Positions 52,517 to 64,000 of a stretch of 64,000 bases of DNA are shown here, one piece after another. Source of the DNA: Reyranella soli (GTDB lineage: Bacteria; Pseudomonadota; Alphaproteobacteria; Reyranellales; Reyranellaceae); assembly GCF_007992495.1 (NCBI RefSeq), contig NZ_BKAJ01000065.1, positions 46,750 to 110,749 of the forward strand, written 5' to 3'. A program made the translations under genes and the position numbers. Numbering within the stretch: the stretch's first letter is position 1; each line of letters opens with the position of its first letter. Below the pieces are notes generated by a model. It was not told where the DNA came from and ran no database searches. It saw only the letters and a list, made by a program, of their open reading frames with translations.

Positions 52517-52531
52517 CGGAACTCAAACTTG

Positions 52532-53182
52532 TCAAGCCCCCGATAAAACCCCGGAGATTTGACGGTAAACTTCGTCCATGGCGGCCATGCCATCGACCTT
52601 CCTGAGCACCCCGCGGGCCCCGTAATAGGGCAGCAGAGGCTCGGTCTGGGCGCGATAGGCCACCATACGTGTCTTCATGGTCTCTGCATTATCATCCTTG
52701 CGGCGGGTGAATTCCTTCGACCCGCAGACGTCGCAGACCCCATCGACCTTGGGCCGCTTGAACTTGTCGTGGTAGCCCGTGCCGCACTTGGCGCAGGTAA
52801 AGCGGCCGACGATGCGCTCGGTCAGGGCCTGCTCGTCGACTTCCATCTCGACCACGCGATCGAGCTTCTTGCCGGCCTTGGCCAGCATGTCGTCCAGCGC
52901 CTTGGCCTGGGCCTCGGTGCGCGGGAAGCCGTCCAGGATGAAGCCCTTGGCGGCGTCGGGCTGGGCGATGCGGTCCTGGATCAGGCCGACCATCAGCGAA
53001 TCGGGCACCAGCTCGCCCCGCTCCATGATGCCCTTGGCCTTCATGCCGAGCTCACTGCCCGAGGCCACCGCGGCACGCAGCATGTCGCCGGTCGAGAGCT
53101 GGACCATGCCCTTCTCGGCCTGCAGGCGCTGCGCCTGGGTGCCCTTTCCGGCGCCCGGCGGTCCCAGAAGGATGATGTTCAT
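52532..53182 (-). CDS. adk: Adenylate kinase
   Basis: 216 residues. Walker A GPPGAGKGTQ (residues 7-16), NMP-binding STGDMLRAAV, LDGFPRT, and a long LID domain with CAKCGTGYH and CDVCG, a four-Cys zinc-type LID. It interconverts ATP + AMP and 2 ADP. The start at 53182 directly precedes the P-loop strand. It follows secY by 11 nt, as in many alphaproteobacteria. Confidence 0.97.
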   Translation of the reverse strand: MNIILLGPPGAGKGTQAQRLQAEKGMVQLSTGDMLRAAVASGSELGMKAKGIMERGELVPDSLMVGLIQDRIAQPDAAKGFILDGFPRTEAQAKALDDMLAKAGKKLDRVVEMEVDEQALTERIVGRFTCAKCGTGYHDKFKRPKVDGVCDVCGSKEFTRRKDDNAETMKTRMVAYRAQTEPLLPYYGARGVLRKVDGMAAMDEVYRQISGVLSGA

Positions 53183-53193
53183 CGACCCGCTGC

Positions 53194-54537
<1,344 letters not shown>

Positions 54538-54558
54538 GGAACCTCACGCGTGAAGGGT

Positions 54559-55038
54559 TCAGGCCGCCTCGGCTTGGGCCTTGGGCGGCAGCTCGACCTT
54601 GCCGCCGGCCTTCTCGACCGCGGCGATCGCCGACGCCGAGGCGCCCGCGACCTTCACTTCGATCTTGGTCTTGATCTCGCCTTTTCCAAGGAGGCGCACG
54701 CCATCGAACGCCCTCTTGAACAGGCCGGCCGCCAGCATGGCGGCAGCGTCGATCGGCTTGGTGGCATCGAGCTTGTTCTCGTCGATCGCCTTCTGCAGCG
54801 TGCCGAGGTTGACCACCTGCCAGGACTTCTGATTCGGCGGCAGGAAGCCGCGCTTGGGGATGCGGCGGTAGAGCGGCATCTGGCCGCCTTCGAAGCCCTT
54901 GATGGCCACGCCCGTACGCGACTTCTGGCCCTTCACGCCACGACCGGCGGTCTTGCCCTTGCCCGAGCCGATGCCGCGGCCGACGCGCATGCGCGCCTTG
55001 CGGGCTCCGGCGTTGTCGGCGATTTCGTTGAGTTTCAT
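54559..55038 (-). CDS. rplO: Large ribosomal subunit protein L15
   Basis: 159 residues starting [20 protein letters not shown], with the Gly-rich [20 protein letters not shown] and [17 protein letters not shown]. The C-terminal half includes GAKVEL-type assembly sequence ([13 protein letters not shown]). The start at 55038 follows from homology; an in-frame upstream start would add five residues. Binds 23S rRNA late in assembly. Confidence 0.97.
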   Translation of the reverse strand: MKLNEIADNAGARKARMRVGRGIGSGKGKTAGRGVKGQKSRTGVAIKGFEGGQMPLYRRIPKRGFLPPNQKSWQVVNLGTLQKAIDENKLDATKPIDAAAMLAAGLFKRAFDGVRLLGKGEIKTKIEVKVAGASASAIAAVEKAGGKVELPPKAQAEAA

Positions 55039-55062
55039 CGTCGATCCCTTCAAGCCACCGAC

Positions 55063-55260
55063 TTAGGCGGCCTTGTCGTCTTCAACGCGCACCAAGTGGC
55101 GCACCTTGTTGATCATGCCGCGCACCTCGGGGCTGTCCACGAGCTCGCGGGTGCGATGGCGCTTGTTCAGCCCCAGGCCGATCAGCGTGGCGCGCTGGTC
55201 GTCCGTGCGGCCGATGTGGCTGCCGGTCTGGGTGATCCTGATCTTCTTGCCTTCGGCCAT
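55063..55260 (-). CDS. rpmD: Large ribosomal subunit protein L30
   Basis: 65 residues: [56 protein letters not shown]. Usual length for the short bacterial L30. Eleven nt separate it from the rpsE stop, and 24 nt from rplO. Confidence 0.97.
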   Translation of the reverse strand: MAEGKKIRITQTGSHIGRTDDQRATLIGLGLNKRHRTRELVDSPEVRGMINKVRHLVRVEDDKAA

Positions 55261-55271
55261 GACCGTGCTCC

Positions 55272-55862
55272 TTAAGCCGTCGCCTCGGCGGCGCCGGTCG
55301 TCTCGTCACGACGGCCCAGCAGGTCGCCGACCTTCTTGCCGCGGCGGGTGGCGACCATGCGCGGCGAGTTGAGCTGCTGCAGGGCCACGAACGTCGCCTT
55401 GATCATGTTGTGCGGGTTCGATGTGCCGACCGACTTGGCGACGATGTCCTTGATACCGAGCGTCTCGAACACGGCGCGCATCGGGCCACCGGCGATGATG
55501 CCGGTACCGGCCGGAGCCGCGCGCAGCGTCACCTTGCCGGCGCCGAAGCGCCCCTTGACGTCGTGATGCAGCGTGCGGCCGTCGCGCAGCGGCACGCGGA
55601 TCAGGCCGCGCTTGGCGGCTTCCGTCGCCTTGCGGATCGCCTCGGGAACCTCACGCGCCTTGCCGGCGCCGTGGCCGACACGGCCGCGCTGGTCGCCGAC
55701 CACCACGATCGCCGCGAAGGCGAAGCGCCGGCCGCCCTTCACCACCTTCGCCACGCGATTGATGGTGACCAGCTTGTCCTTCAGTTCGTTTTCCTCGTCG
55801 CGGTCGCGGTCACGACCACGATCGCGCGGGCCACGGCCGGAACCACCGGGTGAACGAGCCAT
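55272..55862 (-). CDS. rpsE: Small ribosomal subunit protein S5
   Basis: 196 residues: [20 protein letters not shown] (start of the S5 N-domain), [20 protein letters not shown] and [20 protein letters not shown]. The first 20 residues are Gly/Arg/Asp-rich ([17 protein letters not shown]), and the C-terminus carries a short acidic-Ala tail. It helps translational accuracy and mRNA unwinding. Confidence 0.98.
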   Translation of the reverse strand: MARSPGGSGRGPRDRGRDRDRDEENELKDKLVTINRVAKVVKGGRRFAFAAIVVVGDQRGRVGHGAGKAREVPEAIRKATEAAKRGLIRVPLRDGRTLHHDVKGRFGAGKVTLRAAPAGTGIIAGGPMRAVFETLGIKDIVAKSVGTSNPHNMIKATFVALQQLNSPRMVATRRGKKVGDLLGRRDETTGAAEATA

Positions 55863-55873
55863 GTGCTAACTCC

Positions 55874-56236
55874 TCAGAACGACAGGCCGCCCTCACGGGC
55901 GGCAGTGGCCAGCGCAGCAACGCGGCCGTGATACATGTAACCGCCGCGGTCGAAGACCACTTCCTTGACGCCGGCGGCGATGGCGCGGGCGGCGATAAGC
56001 TTGCCGACCTCGGCCGCCGCCGACTTGTCGGCGCCGGTCTTGATCTTGCCCTTGACGTCGGCATCGAGCGACGAGGCGGAGGCGAGCGTCGCCCCCTTCT
56101 TGTCGTCGATGACCTGGGCGTAGATGTGCTTGCCCGAGCGGAAGACGCTGAGGCGTGGGCGGCCACCGGCAGCCTGGCGCAGCGCGTAACGCGTGCGCCG
56201 CTGGCGGCGAGCAAAAAGAGCGTTGGTCTTGGACAT
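55874..56236 (-). CDS. rplR: Large ribosomal subunit protein L18
   Basis: 120 residues: [40 protein letters not shown] and [20 protein letters not shown]. It binds 5S rRNA together with L5. Spaced 9-11 nt from both neighbours. Confidence 0.98.
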   Translation of the reverse strand: MSKTNALFARRQRRTRYALRQAAGGRPRLSVFRSGKHIYAQVIDDKKGATLASASSLDADVKGKIKTGADKSAAAEVGKLIAARAIAAGVKEVVFDRGGYMYHGRVAALATAAREGGLSF

Positions 56237-56245
56237 GATCGGCCT

Positions 56246-56779
56246 CTACTTCTTCTTGCCTTCCTTGCGCCGGATCGTCTCGGTCGAGTATTTGATGCCC
56301 TTGCCCTTGTAGGGCTCGGGCGGACGCAGGCTGCGGATCTCGGCCGCGAGCTGGCCCACCTTCTGACGATCTGCGCCGGTGATCTCGATCTCGGTCGGCT
56401 TCAGCGCCTTGATCTGGATGCCGGCGGGAATCGGCACCTCGACGTCATGGCTGAAGCCGAGCTGCAGCTTCAGGTTCTTGGCATCGGCCTGGGCGCGATA
56501 GCCGACGCCGTTGATCTCGAGGTTGATGGTGAAGCCATCCGACACGCCCTTCACCAGATTGCTGGCGAGGTTGCGTGCCGTGCCCCACTGCATGCGGGCG
56601 CGGCGGCTATCGTTGCGCGGCTTGAAGCTGAGCGCATCGCCGTCACGGGTGACCTCGACATCGTCGTGCACCGTGAACTGCAGCTCACCACGCTTGCCCT
56701 TGGCCTTGAGATGCTGGCCCTTAAGATCGACAGTCACCCCTGCGGGGACGACGACCGGATTCTTGCCGACGCGCGACAT
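56246..56779 (-). CDS. rplF: Large ribosomal subunit protein L6
   Basis: 177 residues with the two tandem L6 repeats: MSRVGKNPVVVPAGVTVDLK at the start and PEPYKGKGIKYSTETIRRKE at the end, the latter being the family signature. Only 2 nt separate it from the rpsH stop, indicating coupling. Confidence 0.98.
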   Translation of the reverse strand: MSRVGKNPVVVPAGVTVDLKGQHLKAKGKRGELQFTVHDDVEVTRDGDALSFKPRNDSRRARMQWGTARNLASNLVKGVSDGFTINLEINGVGYRAQADAKNLKLQLGFSHDVEVPIPAGIQIKALKPTEIEITGADRQKVGQLAAEIRSLRPPEPYKGKGIKYSTETIRRKEGKKK

Positions 56780-56781
56780 GG

Positions 56782-57180
56782 CTAGAACACCTTGCAGATG
56801 ACTTCGCCGCCGACATTGGCGGCACGCGCCTCGGCGTCGGACATGACGCCGCGCGGCGTGGACAGGATCGAGATGCCAAGCCCGTTGAAGTGGCGCGGCA
56901 GCTCGCGGATCTTCGAATAGACGCGGCGACCCGGGGTGGAGACGCGCTTGATCTCCTTGATGACCGGACGGCCGTTGTCGTACTTCAGCTCGACGCGAAT
57001 CTCCTTCACGCCTGGACGAAGCTCCTCCTCGAACCAGCCGCGGATGTAGCCTTCGCGCTGCAGCACATCGAGAACGTTCGACCGGAGCCGCGAGGCCGGC
57101 ACGGTCACGCTGTCGAGGCGCGCCGACTGGCCGTTGCGGATGCGTGTCAGCAAATCACCGACAGGATCTGTCATAGACAT
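56782..57180 (-). CDS. rpsH: Small ribosomal subunit protein S8
   Basis: 132 residues: DPVGDLLTRIRNGQSARLDS, IRVELKYDNGRPVIKEIKRV and LSTPRGVMSDAEARAANVGG, the C-terminal 16S-binding signature. The first Met (MSMTDP) is kept as start, as common in alphaproteobacteria; the second, two codons later, is possible. Confidence 0.98.
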   Translation of the reverse strand: MSMTDPVGDLLTRIRNGQSARLDSVTVPASRLRSNVLDVLQREGYIRGWFEEELRPGVKEIRVELKYDNGRPVIKEIKRVSTPGRRVYSKIRELPRHFNGLGISILSTPRGVMSDAEARAANVGGEVICKVF

Positions 57181-57195
57181 GGTCTACGGCCCCCG

Positions 57196-57501
57196 TTACC
57201 AGCTCGACTTCACGACGCCGGGCAGAGCGCCCAGCGAGGCCAGCTGACGCAGCGCCAGGCGCGACAGCTTGAACTTGCGATAAACGGCGCGCGGGCGCCC
57301 GGTTATCTCGCACCGATTGCGAACGCGCGTCGGCGACGAATTGCGCGGCAGCTTGGCAAGCTTGAGCCGCGCGCCGAAGCGCTCCTCCGGAGTCAGCCTG
57401 TCGTCGACAGCCATCTCTTTCAGCTTGGCGCGCTTGGCGGCGTACTGCTCCACCATCTTGGCGCGCCGGTTGTTCTTCTCGACTGAACTCGTCTTGGCCA
57501 T
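57196..57501 (-). CDS. rpsN: Small ribosomal subunit protein S14 (zinc-free type)
   Basis: 101 residues, the long form without the CxxC zinc motif: [40 protein letters not shown] and [20 protein letters not shown]. The absence of zinc ligands fits proteobacterial S14. Confidence 0.98.
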   Translation of the reverse strand: MAKTSSVEKNNRRAKMVEQYAAKRAKLKEMAVDDRLTPEERFGARLKLAKLPRNSSPTRVRNRCEITGRPRAVYRKFKLSRLALRQLASLGALPGVVKSSW

Positions 57502-57515
57502 TTTGTTCTCCGGCC

Positions 57516-58058
57516 TCAGTTCACGAACGGGAAGTCGAAAGCACGGAGAAGCGCCTTGGCTTCCGCGTCCGTCTTCGCTGTCGTGCAGATGATGATGTCC
57601 ATGCCGCGCACCTGGTCGACCTTGTCGTAGTCGATCTCTGGGAACACGATCTGCTCCTTGAGGCCCATGGCGAAGTTGCCACGGCCGTCGAACGACTTGC
57701 CGTTCAGGCCGCGGAAGTCGCGGACGCGCGGCAGGGCGATGTTGATCAGGCGATCGATGAACTCGTACATGCGGTCGCGACGCAGCGTGACCTTGGCGCC
57801 GATTGCCATGCCTTCGCGCAGCTTGAAGGTCGCGATCGATGTGCGCGACTTGGTCACCACCGGCTTCTGACCGGTGATGGCGGCAAGCTCCGCCGCGGCA
57901 CCGTCGACGGCCTTGCGGTCGTTGACCGCCTCGCCGACGCCCATGTTGATGACGATCTTGTCGAGCTTCGGCACCTCGAAGGCGTTCTTGTAGGAGAACT
58001 CCTTCGTGAGCGCCTCACGAACGGTCTTGGTGTAGTGTTCTTGCAGTCGCGCGGGCAT
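57516..58058 (-). CDS. rplE: Large ribosomal subunit protein L5
   Basis: 180 residues: [60 protein letters not shown] and [20 protein letters not shown]. 5S rRNA-binding protein contacting tRNA in the P site. Spaced 11 nt from rplX. Confidence 0.98.
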   Translation of the reverse strand: MPARLQEHYTKTVREALTKEFSYKNAFEVPKLDKIVINMGVGEAVNDRKAVDGAAAELAAITGQKPVVTKSRTSIATFKLREGMAIGAKVTLRRDRMYEFIDRLINIALPRVRDFRGLNGKSFDGRGNFAMGLKEQIVFPEIDYDKVDQVRGMDIIICTTAKTDAEAKALLRAFDFPFVN

Positions 58059-58069
58059 GGCCCGTTCTC

Positions 58070-58393
58070 CTAGCGGTCGATTGTTTCGCCGGAACCGCGC
58101 GCGAAGCGCACCTTCCGACCATCTTCGAGGAACTTGAAGCCGATCTTGGTCGGCTTGTCGGTCTTTGGATCAAGCAGGGCCACGTTCGACACGTGGATCG
58201 CGGCCTCGCGTTCGATGATGCCGCCCTGCTCGCTACGGCTGGGCTTGGTGTGGCGCTTGATGACGTTGACGCCCGACACGACCACGCGCTGGTCAGCGGC
58301 GTTCACGCGCAGGACGTCGCCGATCTTGCCCTTGCTGCGGCCGGCGATGACCTTCACGCGGTCGCCCTTGCGGATCTTGAGCTTGTTGGCCAT
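58070..58393 (-). CDS. rplX: Large ribosomal subunit protein L24
   Basis: 107 residues with the KOW motif near the N-terminus ([20 protein letters not shown]), [20 protein letters not shown] and [20 protein letters not shown]. An assembly initiator of the large subunit. Separated by 3 nt from the rplN stop. Confidence 0.98.
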   Translation of the reverse strand: MANKLKIRKGDRVKVIAGRSKGKIGDVLRVNAADQRVVVSGVNVIKRHTKPSRSEQGGIIEREAAIHVSNVALLDPKTDKPTKIGFKFLEDGRKVRFARGSGETIDR

Positions 58394-58396
58394 GGC

Positions 58397-58765
58397 TCAG
58401 AGCACCTCCGGCGCGAGCGAGATGATCTTCATGAACTTCTTGGCGCGCAGCTCGCGCGTCACCGGTCCGAAGATACGGGTGCCGATCGGCTCGTCCTGCT
58501 TGCTGATCAGGACGGCAGCGTTGCGGTCGAAGCGGATGGCGCTGCCATCGACGCGGCGCAGCGGGAACGACGTGCGCACGACGACGGCGCGATGCACCTC
58601 GCCCTTCTTCACGCGGCCGCGCGGGATCGCCTCCTTGATGGAGACGACGATGACATCACCGACGCTGGCATACTTGCGGCGCGAGCCGCCCAGCACCTTG
58701 ATGCACTGCACTCGACGGGCGCCGGAATTGTCGGCGACCTCGAGGTTCGTACGCATCTGGATCAT
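58397..58765 (-). CDS. rplN: Large ribosomal subunit protein L14
   Basis: 122 residues, invariant length: [40 protein letters not shown] and [20 protein letters not shown]. It sits at the subunit interface and binds the silencing factor RsfS in other bacteria. Confidence 0.99.
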   Translation of the reverse strand: MIQMRTNLEVADNSGARRVQCIKVLGGSRRKYASVGDVIVVSIKEAIPRGRVKKGEVHRAVVVRTSFPLRRVDGSAIRFDRNAAVLISKQDEPIGTRIFGPVTRELRAKKFMKIISLAPEVL

Positions 58766-58780
58766 GACTGTTGCTCCGTC

Positions 58781-59029
58781 CTAGGCCTTGGCTGCCTCGA
58801 CCAGAACTTCCCAGCTCTTGGTCTTGGACAGCGGGCGGCACTCGCGGATGCGCACGAGCTCGCCGACCTTGCCCTTGTAGGCATTGGCCTCGTCGTGCGC
58901 GTGATACTTCTTCGAGCGGCGAATGAACTTCTTGTAGATCGGATGCTGAACGCGCCGCTCGACCTTGACGACGATGGTCTTGTCCATCTTGTCGCTGACG
59001 ATGACGCCTTCCAGAACTCGCTTCGGCAT
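58781..59029 (-). CDS. rpsQ: Small ribosomal subunit protein S17
   Basis: 82 residues: [40 protein letters not shown] and [20 protein letters not shown], the OB-fold family signature. Primary 16S rRNA binder. Ten nt after rpmC. Confidence 0.98.
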   Translation of the reverse strand: MPKRVLEGVIVSDKMDKTIVVKVERRVQHPIYKKFIRRSKKYHAHDEANAYKGKVGELVRIRECRPLSKTKSWEVLVEAAKA

Positions 59030-59039
59030 GTCTTGCTCC

Positions 59040-59231
59040 TTAACCCGCGGCCTTCTCGCCCAGCACCGTCTTGATGCGGGCGATGTCGCGGCGCACCTGG
59101 CGCACGCGACCCGTCTTGCCGAGCTGTCCGCCGGCCTTCTGGAAACGCAGGTTGAATGCTTCCTTGCGCAGGCTGCCGAGCTCTTCCTTGAGCTGGTCCT
59201 GGGTCTTGGGGCGCAGATCGCTGGCCTTCAT
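59040..59231 (-). CDS. rpmC: Large ribosomal subunit protein L29
   Basis: 63 residues: [40 protein letters not shown] and [20 protein letters not shown], a two-helix hairpin protein at the exit tunnel that helps bind trigger factor and SRP. The start at 59231 is fixed by homology within a longer open frame. Confidence 0.97.
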   Translation of the reverse strand: MKASDLRPKTQDQLKEELGSLRKEAFNLRFQKAGGQLGKTGRVRQVRRDIARIKTVLGEKAAG

Positions 59232-59241
59232 GACTATCTCC

Positions 59242-59661
59242 TCAGCCTTCGGCGCCGACGCGGGCGACGAAGCGCGTCTTGATCGGCAGCTTGGCGGCGG
59301 CCAGCTCGAGCGCCTCGCGGGCGACCTGGACCGACACGCCATCGAGCTCGAACAGCACGCGGCCGGGCTTGACGCGGGCCGCCCAGAATTCCGGCGCGCC
59401 CTTGCCCGAGCCCATGCGGACCTCGGCCGGCTTCTTGGACACCGGCACGTCCGGGAAAACGCGGATCCACACACGACCGGCGCGCTTCATGTGGCGCGTG
59501 ATGGCGCGGCGGGCGGCCTCGATCTGGCGCGCCGTCAGGCGGTCGGGCTCCATCGCCTTCAGGCCGAAGGCGCCGAAGTCGAGGTTGAAACCGCCCTTGG
59601 CGGCGCCGCGAATACGGCCCTTGAAGGCCTTGCGGTACTTGGTGCGCTTGGGTTGCAGCAT
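59242..59661 (-). CDS. rplP: Large ribosomal subunit protein L16
   Basis: 139 residues: [40 protein letters not shown] and [40 protein letters not shown]. Organises the A-site region of 23S rRNA. Six nt from the rpsC stop. Confidence 0.99.
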   Translation of the reverse strand: MLQPKRTKYRKAFKGRIRGAAKGGFNLDFGAFGLKAMEPDRLTARQIEAARRAITRHMKRAGRVWIRVFPDVPVSKKPAEVRMGSGKGAPEFWAARVKPGRVLFELDGVSVQVAREALELAAAKLPIKTRFVARVGAEG

Positions 59662-59667
59662 GATGTC

Positions 59668-60386
<719 letters not shown>

Positions 60387-60387
<1 letters not shown>

Positions 60388-60773
60388 TACTTTTCCTCCG
60401 CCTCGGCGCGCTCACGCACCACGATGGTGAGATGGCTGAACGGCTTGACGATGCCGGCCGCGCGGCCGCGGCCACGGGTGTGGAAGCGCTTCATGACGAG
60501 GCCCTTGCCGACCGAAGCCTCGGCCACGATCAGGCGATCGACGTCGAGGTTGTGGTTGTTCTCGGCGTTGGCGATGGCCGAGTTCAGCGCCTTCTTCACG
60601 TCCTGCGCGATGCGCTTCTTGGAGAAGGTGAGCTCGTTGACGGCATAGGCCGCCTTCTTGCCGCGGATGGTGGCGGCCACGAGGTCGAGCTTGCGCGGGC
60701 TGATGCGGATGGTGCGCAGCACGACCTTGGCCTCGTTGTCCGCCTCGCGGCGGGGATTGGATGCCTTGCTCAT
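60387..60773 (-). CDS. rplV: Large ribosomal subunit protein L22
   Basis: 128 residues: [40 protein letters not shown] and [20 protein letters not shown], the L22 signature lining the exit tunnel, where changes can affect macrolide binding. Stop overlaps the rpsC start by one base. Confidence 0.98.
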
Positions 60774-60776
60774 CGG

Positions 60777-61055
60777 TTAGTCCTTCGAGACCTTCTTGTC
60801 GCCCGAGTGGTTATGGAAGGTCCGCGTCGGCGAGAACTCGCCGAGCTTGTGACCGACCATTTCCTCGGTGACGTTCACCGGGATGAACTTCTTGCCGTTG
60901 TAGACGCCGAACGTCAGGCCGACGAACTGCGGCAGGATCGTCGAGCGCCGCGACCAGGTCTTGATGACCTCGCTGCGCACGGTCTGCCGCGACTTCTCGG
61001 CCTTCTTGATGAGGCTCCCCTCGACGAAGGGACCCTTCCAAACGGAACGTGCCAC
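60777..61055 (-). CDS. rpsS: Small ribosomal subunit protein S19
   Basis: 92 residues: [40 protein letters not shown] and [20 protein letters not shown]. Usual length and very conserved. Three nt separate it from rplV. Confidence 0.99.
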   Translation of the reverse strand: MARSVWKGPFVEGSLIKKAEKSRQTVRSEVIKTWSRRSTILPQFVGLTFGVYNGKKFIPVNVTEEMVGHKLGEFSPTRTFHNHSGDKKVSKD

Positions 61056-61070
61056 TGTGCTGTCTCCTCG

Positions 61071-61901
61071 TCAGCGCGTCGCGCTACGGCGGCGGATGAT
61101 GAACTTGTCCGTCGCCTTGTTCTTGCGGGTCTTCTTGCCCTTGGTCGGCTTGCCCCACGGGGTGACCGGGTGGCGGCCGCCCGAGGTGCGGCCTTCGCCG
61201 CCGCCGTGCGGGTGATCGACCGGGTTCATGGCGACGCCGCGAACGACCGGGCGACGGCCCAGCCAACGCTGGCGGCCGGCCTTGCCGATCACGATGTTCT
61301 GGTTGTCGGGGTTCGACACCGCGCCGACGGTGGCCAGGCAGTCGCCCGGCACCAGGCGCAGCTCGCCCGAGTTGAGCTTGATCTGGGCGTAGCCCGCGTC
61401 CTTGCCGACGAGCTGGGCGTAGGTGCCGGCCGAACGCGCCAGCTGGCCGCCCTTGCCGATCTTCAGCTCGACGTTATGCACGATGGTGCCCACCGGCATG
61501 TTGCCAAGCGGCATGGCGTTGCCCGGCTTGATGTCGACGCGCTGGCCCGACACGACCTCGTCGCCCGCCTTGAGGCGCTGCGGCGCCAGGATGTAGGCGA
61601 GCTCGCCGTCGGCATACTTGATCAGGGCGATGAAGGCCGACCGGTTGGGGTCGTACTCCAGGCGCTCGACGGTCGCGGCAACATCGAACTTGCGGCGCTT
61701 GAAGTCGACCAGGCGCAGGCGCTGCTTGTGCCCGCCGCCCATGTGGTTGCTGGTGATTCGGCCGTGGTTGTTGCGGCCGCCGGTCTTCTTCTTACCGCGC
61801 GTCAGCGCCTTGACCGGCTTGCCCTTCCACAGGCCCGTACGGTCGACGATGACCAGCTGTCGCAGCGACGGCGTGATCGGCTTGTAAGTCTTAAGAGCCA
61901 T
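61071..61901 (-). CDS. rplB: Large ribosomal subunit protein L2
   Basis: 276 residues: [40 protein letters not shown], and the C-terminal [20 protein letters not shown] with the His essential near the peptidyl-transferase centre. Fifteen nt from rpsS. Confidence 0.99.
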   Translation of the reverse strand: MALKTYKPITPSLRQLVIVDRTGLWKGKPVKALTRGKKKTGGRNNHGRITSNHMGGGHKQRLRLVDFKRRKFDVAATVERLEYDPNRSAFIALIKYADGELAYILAPQRLKAGDEVVSGQRVDIKPGNAMPLGNMPVGTIVHNVELKIGKGGQLARSAGTYAQLVGKDAGYAQIKLNSGELRLVPGDCLATVGAVSNPDNQNIVIGKAGRQRWLGRRPVVRGVAMNPVDHPHGGGEGRTSGGRHPVTPWGKPTKGKKTRKNKATDKFIIRRRSATR

Positions 61902-61917
61902 ACTTCTGTCCCCCGTC

Positions 61918-62250
61918 CTACAGGCCCGTGGTCACGTCGATCTTGTGACCCTCGACCAGCGAGACGATCGCTTTCTTCCAGTCGCTCCGCACGCCGGGAC
62001 GGCCGCGGAAGATCTTCTTCTTGCCCTTCACGGTGACGGTGTTGATCGCCTTCACCTTGACCTTGAACAGGCCTTCGACGGCCTGCTTGATCTCGGGCTT
62101 GGTGGCGTCCGACGCCACACGGAAGGTCACCTGGCCGTGCTCGGAGCCGTTGGTGGTCTTTTCCGTGATCAGCGGCGAGCGGATCACTTCGTACATGCGG
62201 GCGCGGGAAACGGTGGCTCCCACAGCGGCCCTGTTCGCCTTGACGCTCAT
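61918..62250 (-). CDS. rplW: Large ribosomal subunit protein L23
   Basis: 110 residues: [40 protein letters not shown] and [20 protein letters not shown]. Docking site for trigger factor and SRP. An N-terminal extension of about 15 residues ([14 protein letters not shown]) precedes the core. Its ATG overlaps the rplD stop (ATGA). Confidence 0.98.
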   Translation of the reverse strand: MSVKANRAAVGATVSRARMYEVIRSPLITEKTTNGSEHGQVTFRVASDATKPEIKQAVEGLFKVKVKAINTVTVKGKKKIFRGRPGVRSDWKKAIVSLVEGHKIDVTTGL

Positions 62251-62867
62251 TGCAGGCGCTCCTCGAGATGCTTCACGGCATCCTTGGTCAGCACCAGCGT
62301 GTCGCGGCGCAGGATGTCGTAGACGTTGGCGCCCTGCTGCGGCAGCACATCGACGTGGGCGATGTTGGCCGCGGCGCGCGCGAAGTTGGTGTCGACCTCA
62401 GCGCCGGCGATGACCAGCACGCTCGACACGCCGAGCTTGCCGAAGTGGGTCTTGAGCTGGGCCGTCTTGGGCTCGGCGAGCGTCGCGGCCTCGACCACGA
62501 TCAGCTTGCCCTCGGCCGCCTTGGCCGACAGCGCCGTGCGCAGCGCGAGCTTGCGCACCTTCTTCGGCAGGTCGGAGGCATGGCTGCGCACCACCGGACC
62601 GAAGGCCTTGCCGCCGCCGCGGAACTGCGGCGCCGCCTCGTTGCCGTGGCGGGCGCGGCCGGTACCCTTCTGGGCGTACATCTTCTTGGCCGTCGCCGTC
62701 ACTTCGGCGCGCCCCTTGGTCTTGTGCGTGCCCTGCTGGCGACGCGACAGCTGCCACACGATGCAGCGCTGCAGGATGTCCTTGCGGACGGGGACGGCGA
62801 ACACGCCGTCGGCGAGTTCGATCTCGCCGGCACTGCCGCCCTCGATGGTCTTGACTGCGATCTTCAT
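62247..62867 (-). CDS. rplD: Large ribosomal subunit protein L4
   Basis: 206 residues: [20 protein letters not shown], the tunnel loop [20 protein letters not shown] with RGGGKAFGP, and the C-terminal [16 protein letters not shown]. The start at 62867 is fixed by homology; the frame is open further into rplC. In E. coli L4 also represses the S10 operon; that leader lies outside this window. Confidence 0.98.
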   Translation of the reverse strand: MKIAVKTIEGGSAGEIELADGVFAVPVRKDILQRCIVWQLSRRQQGTHKTKGRAEVTATAKKMYAQKGTGRARHGNEAAPQFRGGGKAFGPVVRSHASDLPKKVRKLALRTALSAKAAEGKLIVVEAATLAEPKTAQLKTHFGKLGVSSVLVIAGAEVDTNFARAAANIAHVDVLPQQGANVYDILRRDTLVLTKDAVKHLEERLQ

Positions 62868-62877
62868 GGTTCCGTCC

Positions 62878-63624
62878 TTAAGCCGCAGGCCCGGTGGCTT
62901 CCGGGGCCGCCGCCGGCGCTTCCGCCGCGGGAGCCGCCGCCTCGCCAGCAGCCTTGCGCAGGCCGGCCGGATACGGGGCATCCTTGGGGCGGGCGCGCTT
63001 GGAGGCGTCCTTGACGATGATGTAGCCGCCACGCGGGCCGGGGACGGCGCCGGAGACCAGCAGCAGGCCCTTCTCGTCGTCGGCGGCGACGATCTTGAGG
63101 TTCTGCGTGGTCACGCGCTCGTGGCCGTAGTGGCCGGCCATCTTCTTGCCGGGGAAGGTGCGGCCAGGATCCTGGCGGTTACCAGTCGAGCCGTGGCTGC
63201 GGTGCGAGACCGACACGCCGTGGCTGGCTTCCAGGCCGTGGAAGTTCCAGCGCACCATCGAGCCGGTGAAGCCGCGGCCGATGGTGGTGCCGATGACGTC
63301 GACGAACTGGCCGGGCACGAAGTGGCTCGGCACGAGCTCGGCGCCGACCTCGAGCACGGCGTCCTTGGCGACGCGGAACTCGACCAGCTTCTTCTTCGGC
63401 TCGACCTTGGCCTTGGCGAAGTGGCCGCGGTTGGGCTGGCTCACGTTCTTGACCTTGGCCTTGCCGTAGCCGAGCTGGACGGCGGTGTACTTGTCCTTCT
63501 CTTCCGAGCGGACGGCGACGACCTGGAGCTGGTCGACCTTCAGAACGGTCACAGGCACATGCTCACCAGCGTCGTTGAAGACGCGGGTCATGCCGACCTT
63601 CTGGGTGACGAGACCGCAACGCAT
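62878..63624 (-). CDS. rplC: Large ribosomal subunit protein L3
   Basis: 248 residues: [40 protein letters not shown] and [20 protein letters not shown] (with the GxxGHxG-type Gln loop region). The last 35 residues are an Ala/Pro/Glu-rich tail ([20 protein letters not shown]), longer than in enterobacteria and often seen in alphaproteobacteria. Twenty-six nt after rpsJ. Confidence 0.98.
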   Translation of the reverse strand: MRCGLVTQKVGMTRVFNDAGEHVPVTVLKVDQLQVVAVRSEEKDKYTAVQLGYGKAKVKNVSQPNRGHFAKAKVEPKKKLVEFRVAKDAVLEVGAELVPSHFVPGQFVDVIGTTIGRGFTGSMVRWNFHGLEASHGVSVSHRSHGSTGNRQDPGRTFPGKKMAGHYGHERVTTQNLKIVAADDEKGLLLVSGAVPGPRGGYIIVKDASKRARPKDAPYPAGLRKAAGEAAAPAAEAPAAAPEATGPAA

Positions 63625-63650
63625 GGTCCTGTTCCTTCTCTTCCTGTCCC

Positions 63651-63965
<315 letters not shown>

Positions 63966-64000
63966 GGTCTTTGCTCGCTTAAGCGCTGGCAGCGTTACTT

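Noticed and set aside
63979..64000. End of a preceding translation factor gene (tuf) at the right edge
   Set aside because: A TAA on the minus strand at 63979-63981 would fit, but the 22 bases available do not allow the gene to be recognised.

Overview
The window is a high-GC, gene-dense stretch of an alphaproteobacterial chromosome. Support for this placement: the ribosomal cluster order (S10-spc-alpha with adk after secY and no rpsD or rpmJ), a long Ala/Pro-rich tail on L3, a zinc-less S14, and many SDR, GST, CaiB, acyl-CoA and Bug-type periplasmic receptor genes. A soil or freshwater Rhodospirillales/Reyranella-like organism fits best, but that is inference; no rRNA or other marker settles it.

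Region 1 (1-21.2 kb) is accessory catabolism: the N-terminal part of a molybdopterin oxidoreductase, then gene groups for CoA-thioester and glutathione-dependent chemistry (enoyl-CoA hydratase, GSTs, SDRs, a CaiB-type CoA transferase, a 2-hydroxychromene-2-carboxylate isomerase-like protein, two acyl-CoA synthetases, an MmgE/PrpD protein, a tripartite tricarboxylate receptor, a cupin, a methyltransferase and a luciferase-like monooxygenase). Four times within 20 kb an SDR gene lies directly upstream of a glutathione-fold gene, overlapping it or within 5 nt. In three of these pairs the SDR has Phe in place of the catalytic Tyr. An isolated gene at 11757-12341 looks like a Tae4-type peptidoglycan amidase toxin.

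Region 2 (21.2-39.5 kb) holds a 993-residue protein joining a tyrosinase domain to a von Willebrand A domain, a complete molybdopterin oxidoreductase, an M23 peptidase, methylthioadenosine phosphorylase facing a methylthioadenosine/SAH nucleosidase, CysQ, the tRNA t6A enzyme Sua5/TsaC, tandem FAD-linked 2-hydroxyacid dehydrogenases, a polysaccharide deacetylase, further SDRs and an isocitrate-lyase/PEP-mutase family enzyme.

Region 3 (39.5-49.5 kb) has a same-strand signalling group: adenylate cyclase-FHA fusion, Ser/Thr kinase with an SNase-like tail, glycine-zipper envelope protein, and a second Ser/Thr kinase with a peptidoglycan-binding-like segment. An enoyl-CoA hydratase gene precedes it. 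Divergent from that gene are an acyl-CoA dehydrogenase and a cytochrome P450 that appears to start at CTG. A lower-GC membrane protein and a GNAT acetyltransferase follow.

Region 4 (49.97-64 kb) is the ribosomal protein cluster on the minus strand from rpsJ to rplQ with secY, adk and rpoA. It has an internal consensus-like promoter before rpsM and ends in a clear intrinsic terminator. Long palindromes fill five of the seven gaps between convergent genes, and several belong to repeated families.
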